Source: GWB1-38-13 sp964488535
Lineage (GTDB): Bacteria; Patescibacteriota; Microgenomatia; UBA8517
Assembly (NCBI GenBank): GCA_964488535.1
Contig: CAZAUT010000010.1
Span: forward strand, 1-42,173
Direction of reading: 5' to 3'
Length of the DNA: 42,173 bases
Shown here one piece after another: positions 15,178 through 24,689 of this stretch. The notes below the pieces were generated by a model. It worked only from the letters and a program-made list of their open reading frames with translations, ran no database searches and was not told the DNA's origin. Made by a program: the position numbers and the translations under genes. The stretch's first letter is position 1. Every line of letters starts with the position of its first letter.

Positions 15178-18100
15178 CATTATTTGTTTCAATATCTCCT
15201 CCTTTTTGATTTTCTGTCTTTTTTTGCGATAGTCTGGCTTTTAAAATCGTTATATTATGAGCTACTTGTTGCCTGCGGAAAAAATACAGCAAGGGATTTC
15301 TAAGATTTCGGTCAATAAATCTAAACAATTCATTTATTTCTATGTCACCATAGACTGAACTATCCAAGGACAACCGAGTATCTCTTAATGCATCAACATC
15401 TGCGATTATTTCTTTACGACTTTTTCGTAAATTTTGATCTTCCGGAAAGTCTCCATCTTCCATTTTAATTGTTTTTATTTCCGGCTGAAAAGGTTCGGTG
15501 TTTTGGTTTAACTTAATTGCCGCTTTTCCGACTCCTGTTTTTGCAAACGAATCACCGACTGTTCTTTGACTTCTTCCTAAAGCTTCTCTTTCTTTTTCCT
15601 CTCTTTCCGGTTTTCTTTCTTCTTTTACTTCTTCAAGGGTATCTGCCAACTCCCTCAATCTTTTCGAAACGGAAATCCTTTCCGTGGTTTCGGAATTGCC
15701 TTCGGGGGAAACTTCCTGTTGAGGACGAAATGAATAATAATTTGTTTTTGGATTAAATTTAAGCGTACTAAACTTTTCCCGTATCTCCAATGAAAGAGGT
15801 ACTTCTTGAACGATCTTGTTTCTTTCCGGCGGTTTTATCTCTTCAAACCATGATTTTGGATTACCATTGTCCTCAGCGACACCCAAACGTTTTTGTTTCA
15901 GGGATTCGCCAATCTTTTTTTTCATCCATACACCAGGGGTTTCTTCTGAATCTTTTGGTTGGGATAAACTTACGTCTTCCACAACCAAATCTGCACCGCC
16001 ATCTTTCAACCTAAGGCGTCCTACCCTTACCAACTTACTGTTTGGATCTACCGAATACAATTCGTACATCCCATCGCCGATATCTACAATAACTTTTCCT
16101 GTTGTAACATATCCGGCAAGCGTGCCTATATCTTCATCTGAAGTATTCACTGCCTCATGTACAATTTCATCAAGGTTTTCTGGTATTTCAGCTCCCTGCA
16201 CATTTTGCCGGTTTTCAACTGCAGGTAATGTATTTCGTGTTCTTCTTCTTATTGTGGTTGCACCCAATCCTATGTTCGCACCATTTCTTGCCGGTGGGTT
16301 AGAAGATTTTCTTGCATTTTTCCCCGGATAAGCCTTTTCTGCAATTCTCATTGTTTCGTTTAGAGCCTGCCAATAAGCGTCCAAATTACGCATTTCGTAT
16401 CCTAAAAATAATCCTTTTACTGAAAAACTTGTACTATCGGCAAATGTACGGGCAAATGTTACAAAATCAGGAGCTGTCGCATACACTTCAAGTAATTTCC
16501 GCCTATCCTCATCTGATATTTTGCCGTCAGAAACCATAGTCTCTAAATTATTTACATCAAATCTAAAAACTCCCAGAATATATAAAAAATGATCTTGTTT
16601 TGCACCTGCAACCAATGAGTCGGGAAAAATATGTTCAACAGCTTGATTAAAATAGGAGTCTCCTGCCATAATAATATTTCCTTTTTCGTCTGTCCGGGCG
16701 ATTCGATCTTTTACCGCATCTATATCCACCTGATTTTGATAGCCAAGAATTTTCTTCGAGATATCCTCTTCACTAATCTCAGCCCTTTTCCAAAAACTCT
16801 CCTGAATAGCCGTTGCCAATTCTTGAAGTGCAATTCCACCTGCTACATCCGGACTATTGCCAAATAATTGGGTTGTTTTTGTTCCTTCGTGTGTCATTCG
16901 CCAAATTGCCTCTCCCAAATCTGACCTGCCGACCAATCGTGCGGAATCAATTTTTCTTCCGGCGATAGTCAAAATTCCATTAACCAATTCTGCTTTTCTT
17001 ACACCATCTTTTCTTGCCTTCTCAAATTCCGCCAACATTTTTTCTTTGTTTTCGGCAATTTCAATTCTTGATACCCCCATTTGTCTTTCCGACTGCAAAA
17101 CCGCACTTTTGCCGGAAACACCTTCTATTTCCTCCCTTGAAAGTGAGGGAAAACGTTGCTTTTCTTCTGCTTTTTCTTCTGATGTTTTTGCCCCAACTTT
17201 CCTCAAACTTCCTCTTCTTCCCATAATTTCTTCAATTTGAGATTCTGTTTCGTCAAAAGTCCTTAACGCATTTTCCCGCATATTTTGAAGCTTGGCTTTT
17301 TTACTTTCCAAATTCTCGATCTCTTTTTTTAAATTCTCCCTACCTTCATCTTTTCTTTTCATTTTTACCAATATCACTTTTTTTGATACCAACATTCTTT
17401 TTGTCTCGCCGATGTCTCCGCTCTCCCCTTTTTCCCGACCAATAACATCAATTTCTTCGGCTATTACAGCCCGTTTTGATGAAAGCAGATAATATTTACT
17501 GAGTTCACGGCTTTCGGCAATTTGCGTAATCGCGTCACAAATTCTTTCGCTGTCGCAAGTTTTTGCCAATTCTGGTAGTTGATCTTGCCTCCGGTCGGCA
17601 AGTATTTGATAGGCAATTGCCAAAATTATCGCATCTTCAGCGGTTAATGATTTACTGCCGGGATTTGCAAGTTCTTCTATAACCGATGGGCGATCATGCT
17701 CTTTGGAAAAAATACCGTCTTCAGTTTTTTGTAGTATTTCCGTTACAACCCGTTCGGAAGGATCTGGTCCACCAGGTATCGGAGACCTAATCCCGCTGTT
17801 TTCCAAAAGGAGGTTTCTTTCTTCTGTTCCAACCGCAAAGTTATTCTTTGCCGAAGCTCTTACTTGTGTTAACAACACATCTGAACGATAGTCTTGTTTA
17901 ACGTCTTTTCTTGCTTTTCCCGCGTCTTCAACTTCTGACTGCTCAAAACTATCCACCCGGAATTTATCATAAATTTTAGTTTTTTTATCAATTAATCTTC
18001 CTTCCTCCCTTTCGGCTCTTCGAGCGAATGCACGGGCTTCCCCTCTGGTGCATTCTTTATCTTTCAGTACATCCTCCAAATCCTCAACGGCAACTGCGTG

Positions 18101-18634
18101 TGCTGCCATCTGACCGGTAAGTGCTTCTTTACTTAAAATTTTCGCCACCCACTGCCGGCTTACCAACTTCAAAACGGTATTTTGATATTCAACCAACACT
18201 TCTCTTTTATCCTGATCGGTTAGTCCTGGAGGGAGTGCAAATTCAGGAACTTCAACCCCCGCAGCCTCAATCAGAGCATTTCTTTGGTTTTCGGCTTCCT
18301 GAAGAAGAATTGGAAGTTCACCGTCAACAAATTGAAAATTTTCCCTATTTAACTTTCGTAAATTTACTACCGCCTCATTTAACACTTTCCCAAATTCACC
18401 AAACTCTTCCGGATGATGGAAAAGTTTATTGCCTAACCCGTTCATTAGATGTTTAAGTTCTCCTCCATAGGGTGTCTTGTAGTCACTTTCTGACTTACAA
18501 ACTTTTTGAATATCCCCGTCAATCAACTCCCTTTGTTTTCCAACTCTTTTGAGATATACACTTTTTTCGGATTCCTTCTCCGCAACACCACCTTGGTCTG
18601 TACTTTGGCTATTTTGTTCTATCACATCATTCAT
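15170..18634 (-). CDS. Very large cytoplasmic protein of unknown function
   Basis: This 1154-residue protein has no signal peptide or transmembrane helix and matches no family I know. The N-terminal third is helical and charged. A strong coiled coil lies at about residues 380-485 (ENLKKEIENLESKKAKLQNM). A globular region around 560-800 contains GNIIMAGDSYFNQAVEHIFP and FLYILGVFRFDVNNLETMVS, with a turn of DGKISDEDRR type that resembles an EF-hand-like loop only superficially. A small beta-rich part near 865-925 reads GKVIVDIGDGMYELYSVDPN. Another charged helix lies at 990-1025. It sits between RNase J and ftsK on the same strand, and the small charged gene overlaps its stop. Base composition is a little richer in AT than the housekeeping genes. 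It may be lineage-specific. Confidence 0.8.
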   Translation of the reverse strand: MNDVIEQNSQSTDQGGVAEKESEKSVYLKRVGKQRELIDGDIQKVCKSESDYKTPYGGELKHLMNGLGNKLFHHPEEFGEFGKVLNEAVVNLRKLNRENFQFVDGELPILLQEAENQRNALIEAAGVEVPEFALPPGLTDQDKREVLVEYQNTVLKLVSRQWVAKILSKEALTGQMAAHAVAVEDLEDVLKDKECTRGEARAFARRAEREEGRLIDKKTKIYDKFRVDSFEQSEVEDAGKARKDVKQDYRSDVLLTQVRASAKNNFAVGTEERNLLLENSGIRSPIPGGPDPSERVVTEILQKTEDGIFSKEHDRPSVIEELANPGSKSLTAEDAIILAIAYQILADRRQDQLPELAKTCDSERICDAITQIAESRELSKYYLLSSKRAVIAEEIDVIGREKGESGDIGETKRMLVSKKVILVKMKRKDEGRENLKKEIENLESKKAKLQNMRENALRTFDETESQIEEIMGRRGSLRKVGAKTSEEKAEEKQRFPSLSREEIEGVSGKSAVLQSERQMGVSRIEIAENKEKMLAEFEKARKDGVRKAELVNGILTIAGRKIDSARLVGRSDLGEAIWRMTHEGTKTTQLFGNSPDVAGGIALQELATAIQESFWKRAEISEEDISKKILGYQNQVDIDAVKDRIARTDEKGNIIMAGDSYFNQAVEHIFPDSLVAGAKQDHFLYILGVFRFDVNNLETMVSDGKISDEDRRKLLEVYATAPDFVTFARTFADSTSFSVKGLFLGYEMRNLDAYWQALNETMRIAEKAYPGKNARKSSNPPARNGANIGLGATTIRRRTRNTLPAVENRQNVQGAEIPENLDEIVHEAVNTSDEDIGTLAGYVTTGKVIVDIGDGMYELYSVDPNSKLVRVGRLRLKDGGADLVVEDVSLSQPKDSEETPGVWMKKKIGESLKQKRLGVAEDNGNPKSWFEEIKPPERNKIVQEVPLSLEIREKFSTLKFNPKTNYYSFRPQQEVSPEGNSETTERISVSKRLRELADTLEEVKEERKPEREEKEREALGRSQRTVGDSFAKTGVGKAAIKLNQNTEPFQPEIKTIKMEDGDFPEDQNLRKSRKEIIADVDALRDTRLSLDSSVYGDIEINELFRFIDRNLRNPLLYFFRRQQVAHNITILKARLSQKKTENQKGGDIETNNDE

Positions 18635-18735
18635 GGCAGAATTTAAATCTAACGCAATTATATCGCCAATTGTCGGAATTTACACTTATATTACGGAAAC
18701 TGACAGCATTCGTATAACGGTATCTGGAATAATCT

Positions 18736-20382
18736 TTATACTTCAATCACAATGGGTAAAATCATCGGCCTTCGGCCTGTTTTCTGGAAGAAGAATTTCT
18801 CAAGAAAATCCTTTGCCTGTCTTCGAGCATAATTTTTATCAACACGGCCTTTTTTCTCGACATATGTTGCAAGCCGTTTTCCCGCATCGTCAAGAAGTTT
18901 CCTTTCAATTTTTTCAAAAACAAACCCTCTGCTTATAATTTCGGGGTAGCCCTTCAGTTTTCTATCTTTTCCGATTTTAATAAGAGCTACGGCAAAACCT
19001 TCGTGCCCCAAAACGGTCCTGTCACCCAAAACGACCTTACCCACGTCTCCGATTCCCAGCCCGTGAACCAAAACCTCTTTCGAAGGAACTTTTACTCCCA
19101 ATTTTGCCGAACCGTTAGAAAAATCAACATTATCACCGGGCTTTAAAATGAAAACCTTTGCCCTGTCTCCACCATTTGCTACTACTAATTTTTTATATGC
19201 ATGCATAAAACGTATTGCACCGCCTATGGGAATAAAATACTTAGGACGTACGATACTGAACATCGCTATTATATCCTCCTGACTCCCATGTCCCGAGACG
19301 TATAGACCTTCATTAAGATCGTAGTAGTGGACATCGACCCCCTTGTCAATCAGTTCGTCTATCACATAATCCTCACTCTCTTTTGAATACGGCGGAGCGG
19401 GGTCGGCGGAAAAAACAACCATATCGCCCTCAACAACCTCCAGTCGGTCGTGTTTCCCCTGAGCGACTCTATACAAAGAACTGCCAACTTGCCCATAACA
19501 TCCCGAAATTATGTAAGACATTCTGGAACGCGGATAGTCATAAGACTCCGTAAGCGAAATCACCAAACCTTCGGGGTATTTTATATATCCGAGCATGTGG
19601 GCTGCTTCAACTTTCTTTTGTATAGACCTTCCGACAAAAACAACTTTCCTGTTAAGGCGGCTCGAAACGTTAATCATCTGCTGAAATCTTGCAATATTTG
19701 AGGAGATTGCCGTCATAAAAAGTGCCTCTCGGGCGTTTTGAGCTACTTTAAGAATATTCTCCTCAAGATGTGTCTCACCGGACGTATAGCCCGGTTTGTT
19801 TGCACCTAAACAATCCGATGCTAGAAAAAGCGCCCCGCCTTGCGCAAGATCTGCAATCTTCTGCTTATCAATACCCATCCCTCCGACAGGATTTTCATCC
19901 ATTTTATGTTCGGGCACATGGAAAACCCTTCCTTCCGGAGTGTCTATGGCAAACCCGCATGTATCGGGAACGGAATGTGTAACCCGAAAGGGATGAAATG
20001 TGAACGGGCCAACCTGAAAACTGCTTCCGTCGGGGTTAAAAGTGCGAAGTATGGCATCCTCTACACCGTAATCTTTAAATTTATCTTTCAAAAATTCCGT
20101 AACTAAAGGAGCTGCCCAAATGGGGGCAGAAACATCACGTAAAAGATATGGAAGAGCACCGATATGGTCTTCATGTCCTTGAGAAACAACAATGCCGACA
20201 AGCTTACTTTTATTTTTTAAAATATATGAAAAATCGGGAAGTACCAAATCAACTCCGGGCATTTCAAGATCGGGAAAGCCAACACCACAATCAAGAACGA
20301 CCATTTTCCCATTGGCTTCATAAACATAAAGATTTTCTGTTACCGATACTGTACCGGAAAGGGCTATAAATTTTAAAGACAT
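18736..20382 (-). CDS. RNase J-family protein with altered metal-binding residues
   Basis: I choose ATG 20382 (MSLKFIALSG), giving 548 residues, standard for RNase J. RNase J enzymes are zinc-dependent 5'-3' exo/endoribonucleases of the beta-CASP metallo-beta-lactamase family. Fold and order are clear: VLDCGVGFPD, GHEDHIGALPYL, PFRVTHSVPD, PGYTSGETH, YVSGHGSQEDI, and the C-terminal domain ending in RRPMILPIVIEV. However, motif HxHxDH reads Q68-G-H70-E-D72-H73. The TGDFK motif reads VPEHK (E158). The PVHGE motif reads PIGGA (G387). So three of seven usual metal ligands differ, and the PIPGNE loop is also changed. It may be inactive, act with altered metal use, or work as a subunit of another RNase J. 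Confidence 0.9.
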   Translation of the reverse strand: MSLKFIALSGTVSVTENLYVYEANGKMVVLDCGVGFPDLEMPGVDLVLPDFSYILKNKSKLVGIVVSQGHEDHIGALPYLLRDVSAPIWAAPLVTEFLKDKFKDYGVEDAILRTFNPDGSSFQVGPFTFHPFRVTHSVPDTCGFAIDTPEGRVFHVPEHKMDENPVGGMGIDKQKIADLAQGGALFLASDCLGANKPGYTSGETHLEENILKVAQNAREALFMTAISSNIARFQQMINVSSRLNRKVVFVGRSIQKKVEAAHMLGYIKYPEGLVISLTESYDYPRSRMSYIISGCYGQVGSSLYRVAQGKHDRLEVVEGDMVVFSADPAPPYSKESEDYVIDELIDKGVDVHYYDLNEGLYVSGHGSQEDIIAMFSIVRPKYFIPIGGAIRFMHAYKKLVVANGGDRAKVFILKPGDNVDFSNGSAKLGVKVPSKEVLVHGLGIGDVGKVVLGDRTVLGHEGFAVALIKIGKDRKLKGYPEIISRGFVFEKIERKLLDDAGKRLATYVEKKGRVDKNYARRQAKDFLEKFFFQKTGRRPMILPIVIEV

Positions 20383-20514
20383 AATAAAATCAAATTCGAA
20401 GCACGAAGCACTAAATCCGAAACAATAATTAAACAATAAATCCAAATATTTAAAACATTGTTATTTTGAATTTTGAATTTATTTAGGATTTCGATATTCG
20501 AATTTCGAATTTCT
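20383..20514. repeat. AATTCGAAGC-type quasi-palindromic spacer
   Basis: Words such as AAATTCGAAGCACGAAGCAC and AAACAATAAATCCAAATATT on one side, and TTTTGAATTTTGAATTTATT and ATTCGAATTTCGAATTTC on the other, make an imperfect inverted repeat. No gene is seen in it. Confidence 0.6.
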
Positions 20515-21144
20515 TTATATAAGGTTTAACTGTTCTGCTTTTTGGGAATCTTCACCGATTGTAACATCTTTTTCGTTTATTTTATTGAGAATTCCTGGTA
20601 ACCTTTCAAAATCGCCGACAAGTTTTTGCTTCACGTCTGTACTGCGTAAAGCAGCAGCGGGATGGTACATGGGAACGACAATGATTTTTTTACCTTTCCA
20701 ATCAATAAAACTTTCTTTTCCATGGACTGCCGATATAAAAGCATTAGGTATAAATTTCGCCATTGAAAATCTGCCGAGAGTCACTATCATTTTGGGTTTG
20801 ATAACGTCAATGATTCCGTCAAGATAAGGCTCGTAAGACGAAATTTCTTCGGGGGTAGGATCACGATTTTCGGGAGGCCGATGATGAACCACATTCGTAA
20901 TATAAACATCCTCCCTCTTAAGATCTATTCTTGCCAAAAGAAGATTTAACAGCGCTCCCGCATTTCCGACAAAAGGAATCCCTTTTTGGTCTTCCCAATA
21001 TCCCGGACCTTCGCCGATAAAAAGAATTTCCGTGTCGGGATTTCCATCTCCAAAGACCAGTTGCGTCGCACCGCTTCGCAATGGCAAAAACACATCATCT
21101 TTCATTTTGGATTTGAGTTCGTCAAGAAGCTGCTGTTTTAACAT
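20515..21144 (-). CDS. Family-4-like uracil-DNA glycosylase lacking all Fe-S cysteines
   Basis: The enzyme family removes uracil from DNA. I prefer the ATG at 21144 (209 residues), because the 14 codons upstream of it are made of the intergenic repeat words. GEGPGYWEDQKGIPFVGNAG (motif 1) and the closing PMYHPAAALRS (motif 2) are both intact, as is VTLGRFSMAKFI. In family 4, four cysteines bind a [4Fe-4S] cluster. Here the matching places read LRSGATQ for the N-terminal pair, HHRPP for KCRPP, and SSYEPYL for xACxPYL. There is no cysteine in the whole protein. So the fold and catalytic motifs are kept without the cluster. It lies between the Lon-like ATPase and RNase J. Confidence 0.85.
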   Translation of the reverse strand: MLKQQLLDELKSKMKDDVFLPLRSGATQLVFGDGNPDTEILFIGEGPGYWEDQKGIPFVGNAGALLNLLLARIDLKREDVYITNVVHHRPPENRDPTPEEISSYEPYLDGIIDVIKPKMIVTLGRFSMAKFIPNAFISAVHGKESFIDWKGKKIIVVPMYHPAAALRSTDVKQKLVGDFERLPGILNKINEKDVTIGEDSQKAEQLNLI

Positions 21145-21232
21145 AACTTCGATATTCGATACTAGGATACTACGATACAACGACAAAGCATAAAACTATT
21201 ATTTCAATATCCCAATATCCTAATATCGCATC
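21145..21232. repeat. Repeat-word spacer between the Lon-like ATPase and UDG genes
   Basis: Words such as TTCGATACTAGGATACTACG and ATCCCAATATCCTAATATCG recur with near-complement symmetry. No gene is seen. Confidence 0.5.
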
Positions 21233-22288
21233 CTACCTCGGCAGATACTCTTTTATGTTTTGTGGGGTCAGATCGAACCTTTGCCCTTTACCCTCGACAA
21301 TTAATCGAGCGATTTTTCTGACAACTCCCTTAATCGTTCTCTCAAGCGTTCTGGTACCTGCATCAAATCCTAAAGGTCTGACTATTTGAGGCCAAACATC
21401 ATCCGATATACTGATTACTCCATCAGGAATTCCAGATTCTTTCAAAATTTTCGGAAGCATATAGTCCCTTCCGATTGCAATTTTTTCTCTGTCCAAATAT
21501 GAAGGCATGGAAATCGGCTCCAGCCTGTCAAGTACTGCTGTGGCAATATGGTTTGTATTGTTTGCGGTTCCTACAAATAAAACCTCAGACAGATCGTAGG
21601 GGAAATCAATGTAGTGATCAGTAAAGGCATGGTTCTGTTCAGGATCCAATAGTTCAACCAGCACACCCATAATTGAAGCTCTGCCGGCATCGGTAACACG
21701 ATCAATTTCATCAAGAAGGACGACCGGGTTTTTAGCCTTTGCCATTCTGACTGCTTTTATAACCTTCCCTGGTTCGGCTTCCGGCTGAACTCTTGACTGG
21801 CCACGTAAATCAAAAGGGCTTTCCATCCCGCCGAAAGGAATCCTGACAAATTTTCGCCCCAAGGCTTCCGCAATGGAGATTGCAATCGTTGTCTTTCCTG
21901 TTCCAACAAGTCCTACAAAACAAAGAGCCGGCGCTCTCATCATACTTTCGTTGTCCCCTTTTTCCTGTTTTAACTTCATAATTGAGATGTACTCTAAAAT
22001 TCTGTCTTTAATTTCATCCAAACCGTGGTGATTCTTGTCCAAAATAGCCTTAGCGTGAGTCAGATCGAGATTGTCTTGAGTGCGATCGTACCAAGGAAGG
22101 GACGTGATCCATTCAACATAACGCGATATCCTGTCAAGTTCGGGAAGAAATGACGGAGAGGCGGTAAGCCTTTTAAGCTGGTCAAGCCGTACGGTAACAA
22201 TACTTTTCAGGTCTTCGGGCAGTCTGACTCCTTCCATTTTTTGCGATAGAATATCAAGCTGTTCCTCGGAGGTGTTTGCCTTTAGCAT
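21233..22288 (-). CDS. Lon-type AAA+ ATPase without LAN and protease domains
   Basis: The 351-residue product matches the middle of Lon. The helical lead-in (ISRYVEWITSLPWYDRTQDN, LDLTHAKAILDKNHHGLDEI) is followed by the AAA+ module: Walker A GLVGTGKT (126-133), Lon box PFGGMESPFDLRGQSR, Walker B VVLLDEIDR (189-197), sensor 1 FVGTANN, LDRLEPI, and sensor 2 GTRTLERTI. A full Lon is about 800 residues, with an N-terminal substrate domain and a C-terminal Ser-Lys protease. Both are missing. The frame stops cleanly at NIKEYLPR just where the protease would begin, and no remnant lies in the 46-bp gap before the UDG gene. It may act as an unfoldase or chaperone, or partner with a separate protease. 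Confidence 0.92.
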   Translation of the reverse strand: MLKANTSEEQLDILSQKMEGVRLPEDLKSIVTVRLDQLKRLTASPSFLPELDRISRYVEWITSLPWYDRTQDNLDLTHAKAILDKNHHGLDEIKDRILEYISIMKLKQEKGDNESMMRAPALCFVGLVGTGKTTIAISIAEALGRKFVRIPFGGMESPFDLRGQSRVQPEAEPGKVIKAVRMAKAKNPVVLLDEIDRVTDAGRASIMGVLVELLDPEQNHAFTDHYIDFPYDLSEVLFVGTANNTNHIATAVLDRLEPISMPSYLDREKIAIGRDYMLPKILKESGIPDGVISISDDVWPQIVRPLGFDAGTRTLERTIKGVVRKIARLIVEGKGQRFDLTPQNIKEYLPR

Positions 22289-22381
22289 TACATTAATGAT
22301 ACACGAAATATTATTTTCGTGTCATTGAGGAGTTTAACAAAAATAGATAATTACAAATTCCCCATGCTTAAGACCTAACTG

Positions 22382-24688
22382 TCACTTGCCCTTCATTTGT
22401 TCCAATAAACGGCTTGTCGGGAAATGCGGTCCGCCACCACTGCCGGACCTTGGAGAGAATCTGGAACTGCCCTGTCGCCTATCTCCTCTGTTATAAGATC
22501 TGTCGTACGATCTTCTGTAACCTCCGCTACCTGAATAACCCCCGGTATTGCTCCGTCTTTCCTGTCCTCCCTGCGGTCTGTCGCCGTTTCCGTTTTTTGG
22601 TTTGTCATGATCTAAAAGCATTGACAGATTCACCCTTCCCAATTCATCCACTTCTTTAACACGAACCTTGATCTGATCACCAATTTTTACAATATCGGAT
22701 GGGTTGTTCACAAAATCGTCACTCATGTCGGAAACGTGTACCATTCCTTCTTTGCCGGGCAATATTTCGACAAAAGCGCCAAACGGCTGAATCCTTTTTA
22801 CTGTTCCGTCATATATTTCTCCGGCAGCCGGTTCCTTGAAGATATTTTCAATTTCCGTTATGGCTTTTTCAACTTCAGCAGAATCAATAGCCGATATAAA
22901 AACGTTACCCTCGTCATCAACGTCAACCTGTGCGCCTGTTCTTGAAATAATTCCTTTTATCACTTTTCCTCCCGGTCCGATCAATTCACCGATTTTCGCG
23001 GGATCAATTTTTATTATTCTTATCTTGGGGGCATATTTAGAAACCGCCGGACGCGGTGCGGAAATGGCACTGTTCATTACGGATAATATATTTATCCTTG
23101 CATCGCGTGCTTTTTTGAAAGCTTCCTTCAGTATACCTACGGTAAGATTAAGAGTCTTAACATCCAGCTGAAGTGCCGTAATTCCCTTTTCCGTTCCTGC
23201 AACCTTGAAATCCATGTCACCGTTTCCGTCTTCAAGCCCAACAATGTCGGTTAGAACAGCAAACTCTTTTTCCGATTCAACTATAAGACCCATTGCGATT
23301 CCCGCTACCGGAGCTTTAATCGGAACTCCCGCATCCATCAGAGAAAGGGTCGATCCGCAAGTTGAAGCCATTGAAGTTGAACCGTTTGACGAAAGTATTT
23401 CGGTCACGACTCTTATCGCGTAGGGAAATTCATCTTCGGATGGAATAACCGGTAACAAAGCGCGTTCGGCCAAAGCTCCATGACCGATTTCGCGTCTTGA
23501 AGGACTTCCGACTCTTCCCGTTTCTCCGACTGAATAAGGAGGCATAGAATAGTGGTGCATGTATCTTTTTGTCTCCTCCCCTTCAGCCGACTCAATTGTC
23601 TGTCCCAATGAGGGAGCACCAAGTGTTGCAATAGACAAAGCTTGCGTCTGCCCACGGTTGAAAACGGCTGATCCATGGGTTCGGGGTAGAAACCCCACCT
23701 CGGCGGAAAGAGGTCTAATTTCGTCATGCTTCCTTCCATCGGGGCGTTTTCCGGATAAAATCAATTTTCTTACCTCATCCTTAAAGAGACTGTCAAAATA
23801 TTTTCCGGCCTTCTCTTTTTCGGAAATGTCATCAAAGTTTGCCTTTATGGCATTTTTGACTTCATCGTAAATTGAATAACCCGCTTCTTTGGTTGCCATT
23901 TGGGCGACAAGTTTTTTTATTTCGTCATTTGCCAAACTTTTTACTTTTTTCGCCACCCCTTCGTCGTTTTTTTCTTTTTCCAAGGAAATTTTTGTAACAT
24001 TTACGCTACTTGCAAATTTATTTATTTCTTTAATAATTGCCTTCCCCTCTTTTTGTGCCATCTCTATAGCCGAAAGCATTTCGTCTTCCGGAATTTCACT
24101 TCCGCCTGATTCGATCATGACAATTGCTTTCTCTGTTGAAGAAACGACTAAATCCAGGTCAGATTTTTCCAATTCCTCCGTTATGGGATTGACAATAAAC
24201 TTTCCATCCACTCTTCCAATTCTGACAACTCCGATCGGACCATTCCATGGAATGGGTGAAATGGATAAAACAGCAGATGCTGCCACTGCAGCCGTAATCT
24301 CCGGAGAATTTTCCATGTCTACAGAAAGAAGAGTTATCATCATTTGGACTTCCTTTCCGGAATATTCCTTGGGGAACAGAGGTCTAATCGATCTGTCAAT
24401 CAATCGCCCTGTCAATATTTCTTCATCAAGAGGCCTTCCTTCTCTCTTTACCCAACGGCTACCTTTAATTCTTCCTCCGGCATAAAGTCTCTCCTGATAT
24501 TCAACCGAGAGGGGAAAATAATCCAAAGGTGCTCTCATAGGAGCCGAAACTACAGTTGCGAGAATAACCGTTTCGCCGTATGTTGCAATAACTGCTCCTG
24601 TTGCCTGCCCGGCAACGTGCCCTGTCGAAAGTGTGAATTTTTTTCCTGCAACTTCAAATGTGTGTTCAACTTTTTTCATACTACTCAT
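22382..24688 (-). CDS. pnp: Polyribonucleotide nucleotidyltransferase (PNPase)
   Basis: PNPase is the phosphorolytic 3'-5' exoribonuclease of the RNA degradosome. All 768 residues fit: two RNase PH cores (GRPLDEEILTGRLIDRSIRP; RPDGRKHDEIRPLSAEVGFL, and the active-site MDAGVPIKAPVAGIAMG with GNGDMDFKVAGT), a KH domain (KIGELIGPGGKVIKGI), and an S1 domain (GTVKRIQPFGAFVEILPGKE). After the S1 domain comes a glycine/arginine/serine-rich tail (RRSYDRSYNRGDRR), likely RNA-binding. The start could be 24688 (MSSMKKVEHTF) or the ATG at 24679. It sits 3' of rpsO, the usual rpsO-pnp pair. Confidence 0.97.
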   Translation of the reverse strand: MSSMKKVEHTFEVAGKKFTLSTGHVAGQATGAVIATYGETVILATVVSAPMRAPLDYFPLSVEYQERLYAGGRIKGSRWVKREGRPLDEEILTGRLIDRSIRPLFPKEYSGKEVQMMITLLSVDMENSPEITAAVAASAVLSISPIPWNGPIGVVRIGRVDGKFIVNPITEELEKSDLDLVVSSTEKAIVMIESGGSEIPEDEMLSAIEMAQKEGKAIIKEINKFASSVNVTKISLEKEKNDEGVAKKVKSLANDEIKKLVAQMATKEAGYSIYDEVKNAIKANFDDISEKEKAGKYFDSLFKDEVRKLILSGKRPDGRKHDEIRPLSAEVGFLPRTHGSAVFNRGQTQALSIATLGAPSLGQTIESAEGEETKRYMHHYSMPPYSVGETGRVGSPSRREIGHGALAERALLPVIPSEDEFPYAIRVVTEILSSNGSTSMASTCGSTLSLMDAGVPIKAPVAGIAMGLIVESEKEFAVLTDIVGLEDGNGDMDFKVAGTEKGITALQLDVKTLNLTVGILKEAFKKARDARINILSVMNSAISAPRPAVSKYAPKIRIIKIDPAKIGELIGPGGKVIKGIISRTGAQVDVDDEGNVFISAIDSAEVEKAITEIENIFKEPAAGEIYDGTVKRIQPFGAFVEILPGKEGMVHVSDMSDDFVNNPSDIVKIGDQIKVRVKEVDELGRVNLSMLLDHDKPKNGNGDRPQGGQERRSNTGGYSGSGGYRRSYDRSYNRGDRRQGSSRFSPRSGSGGGPHFPTSRLLEQMKGK

Positions 24689-24689
24689 T

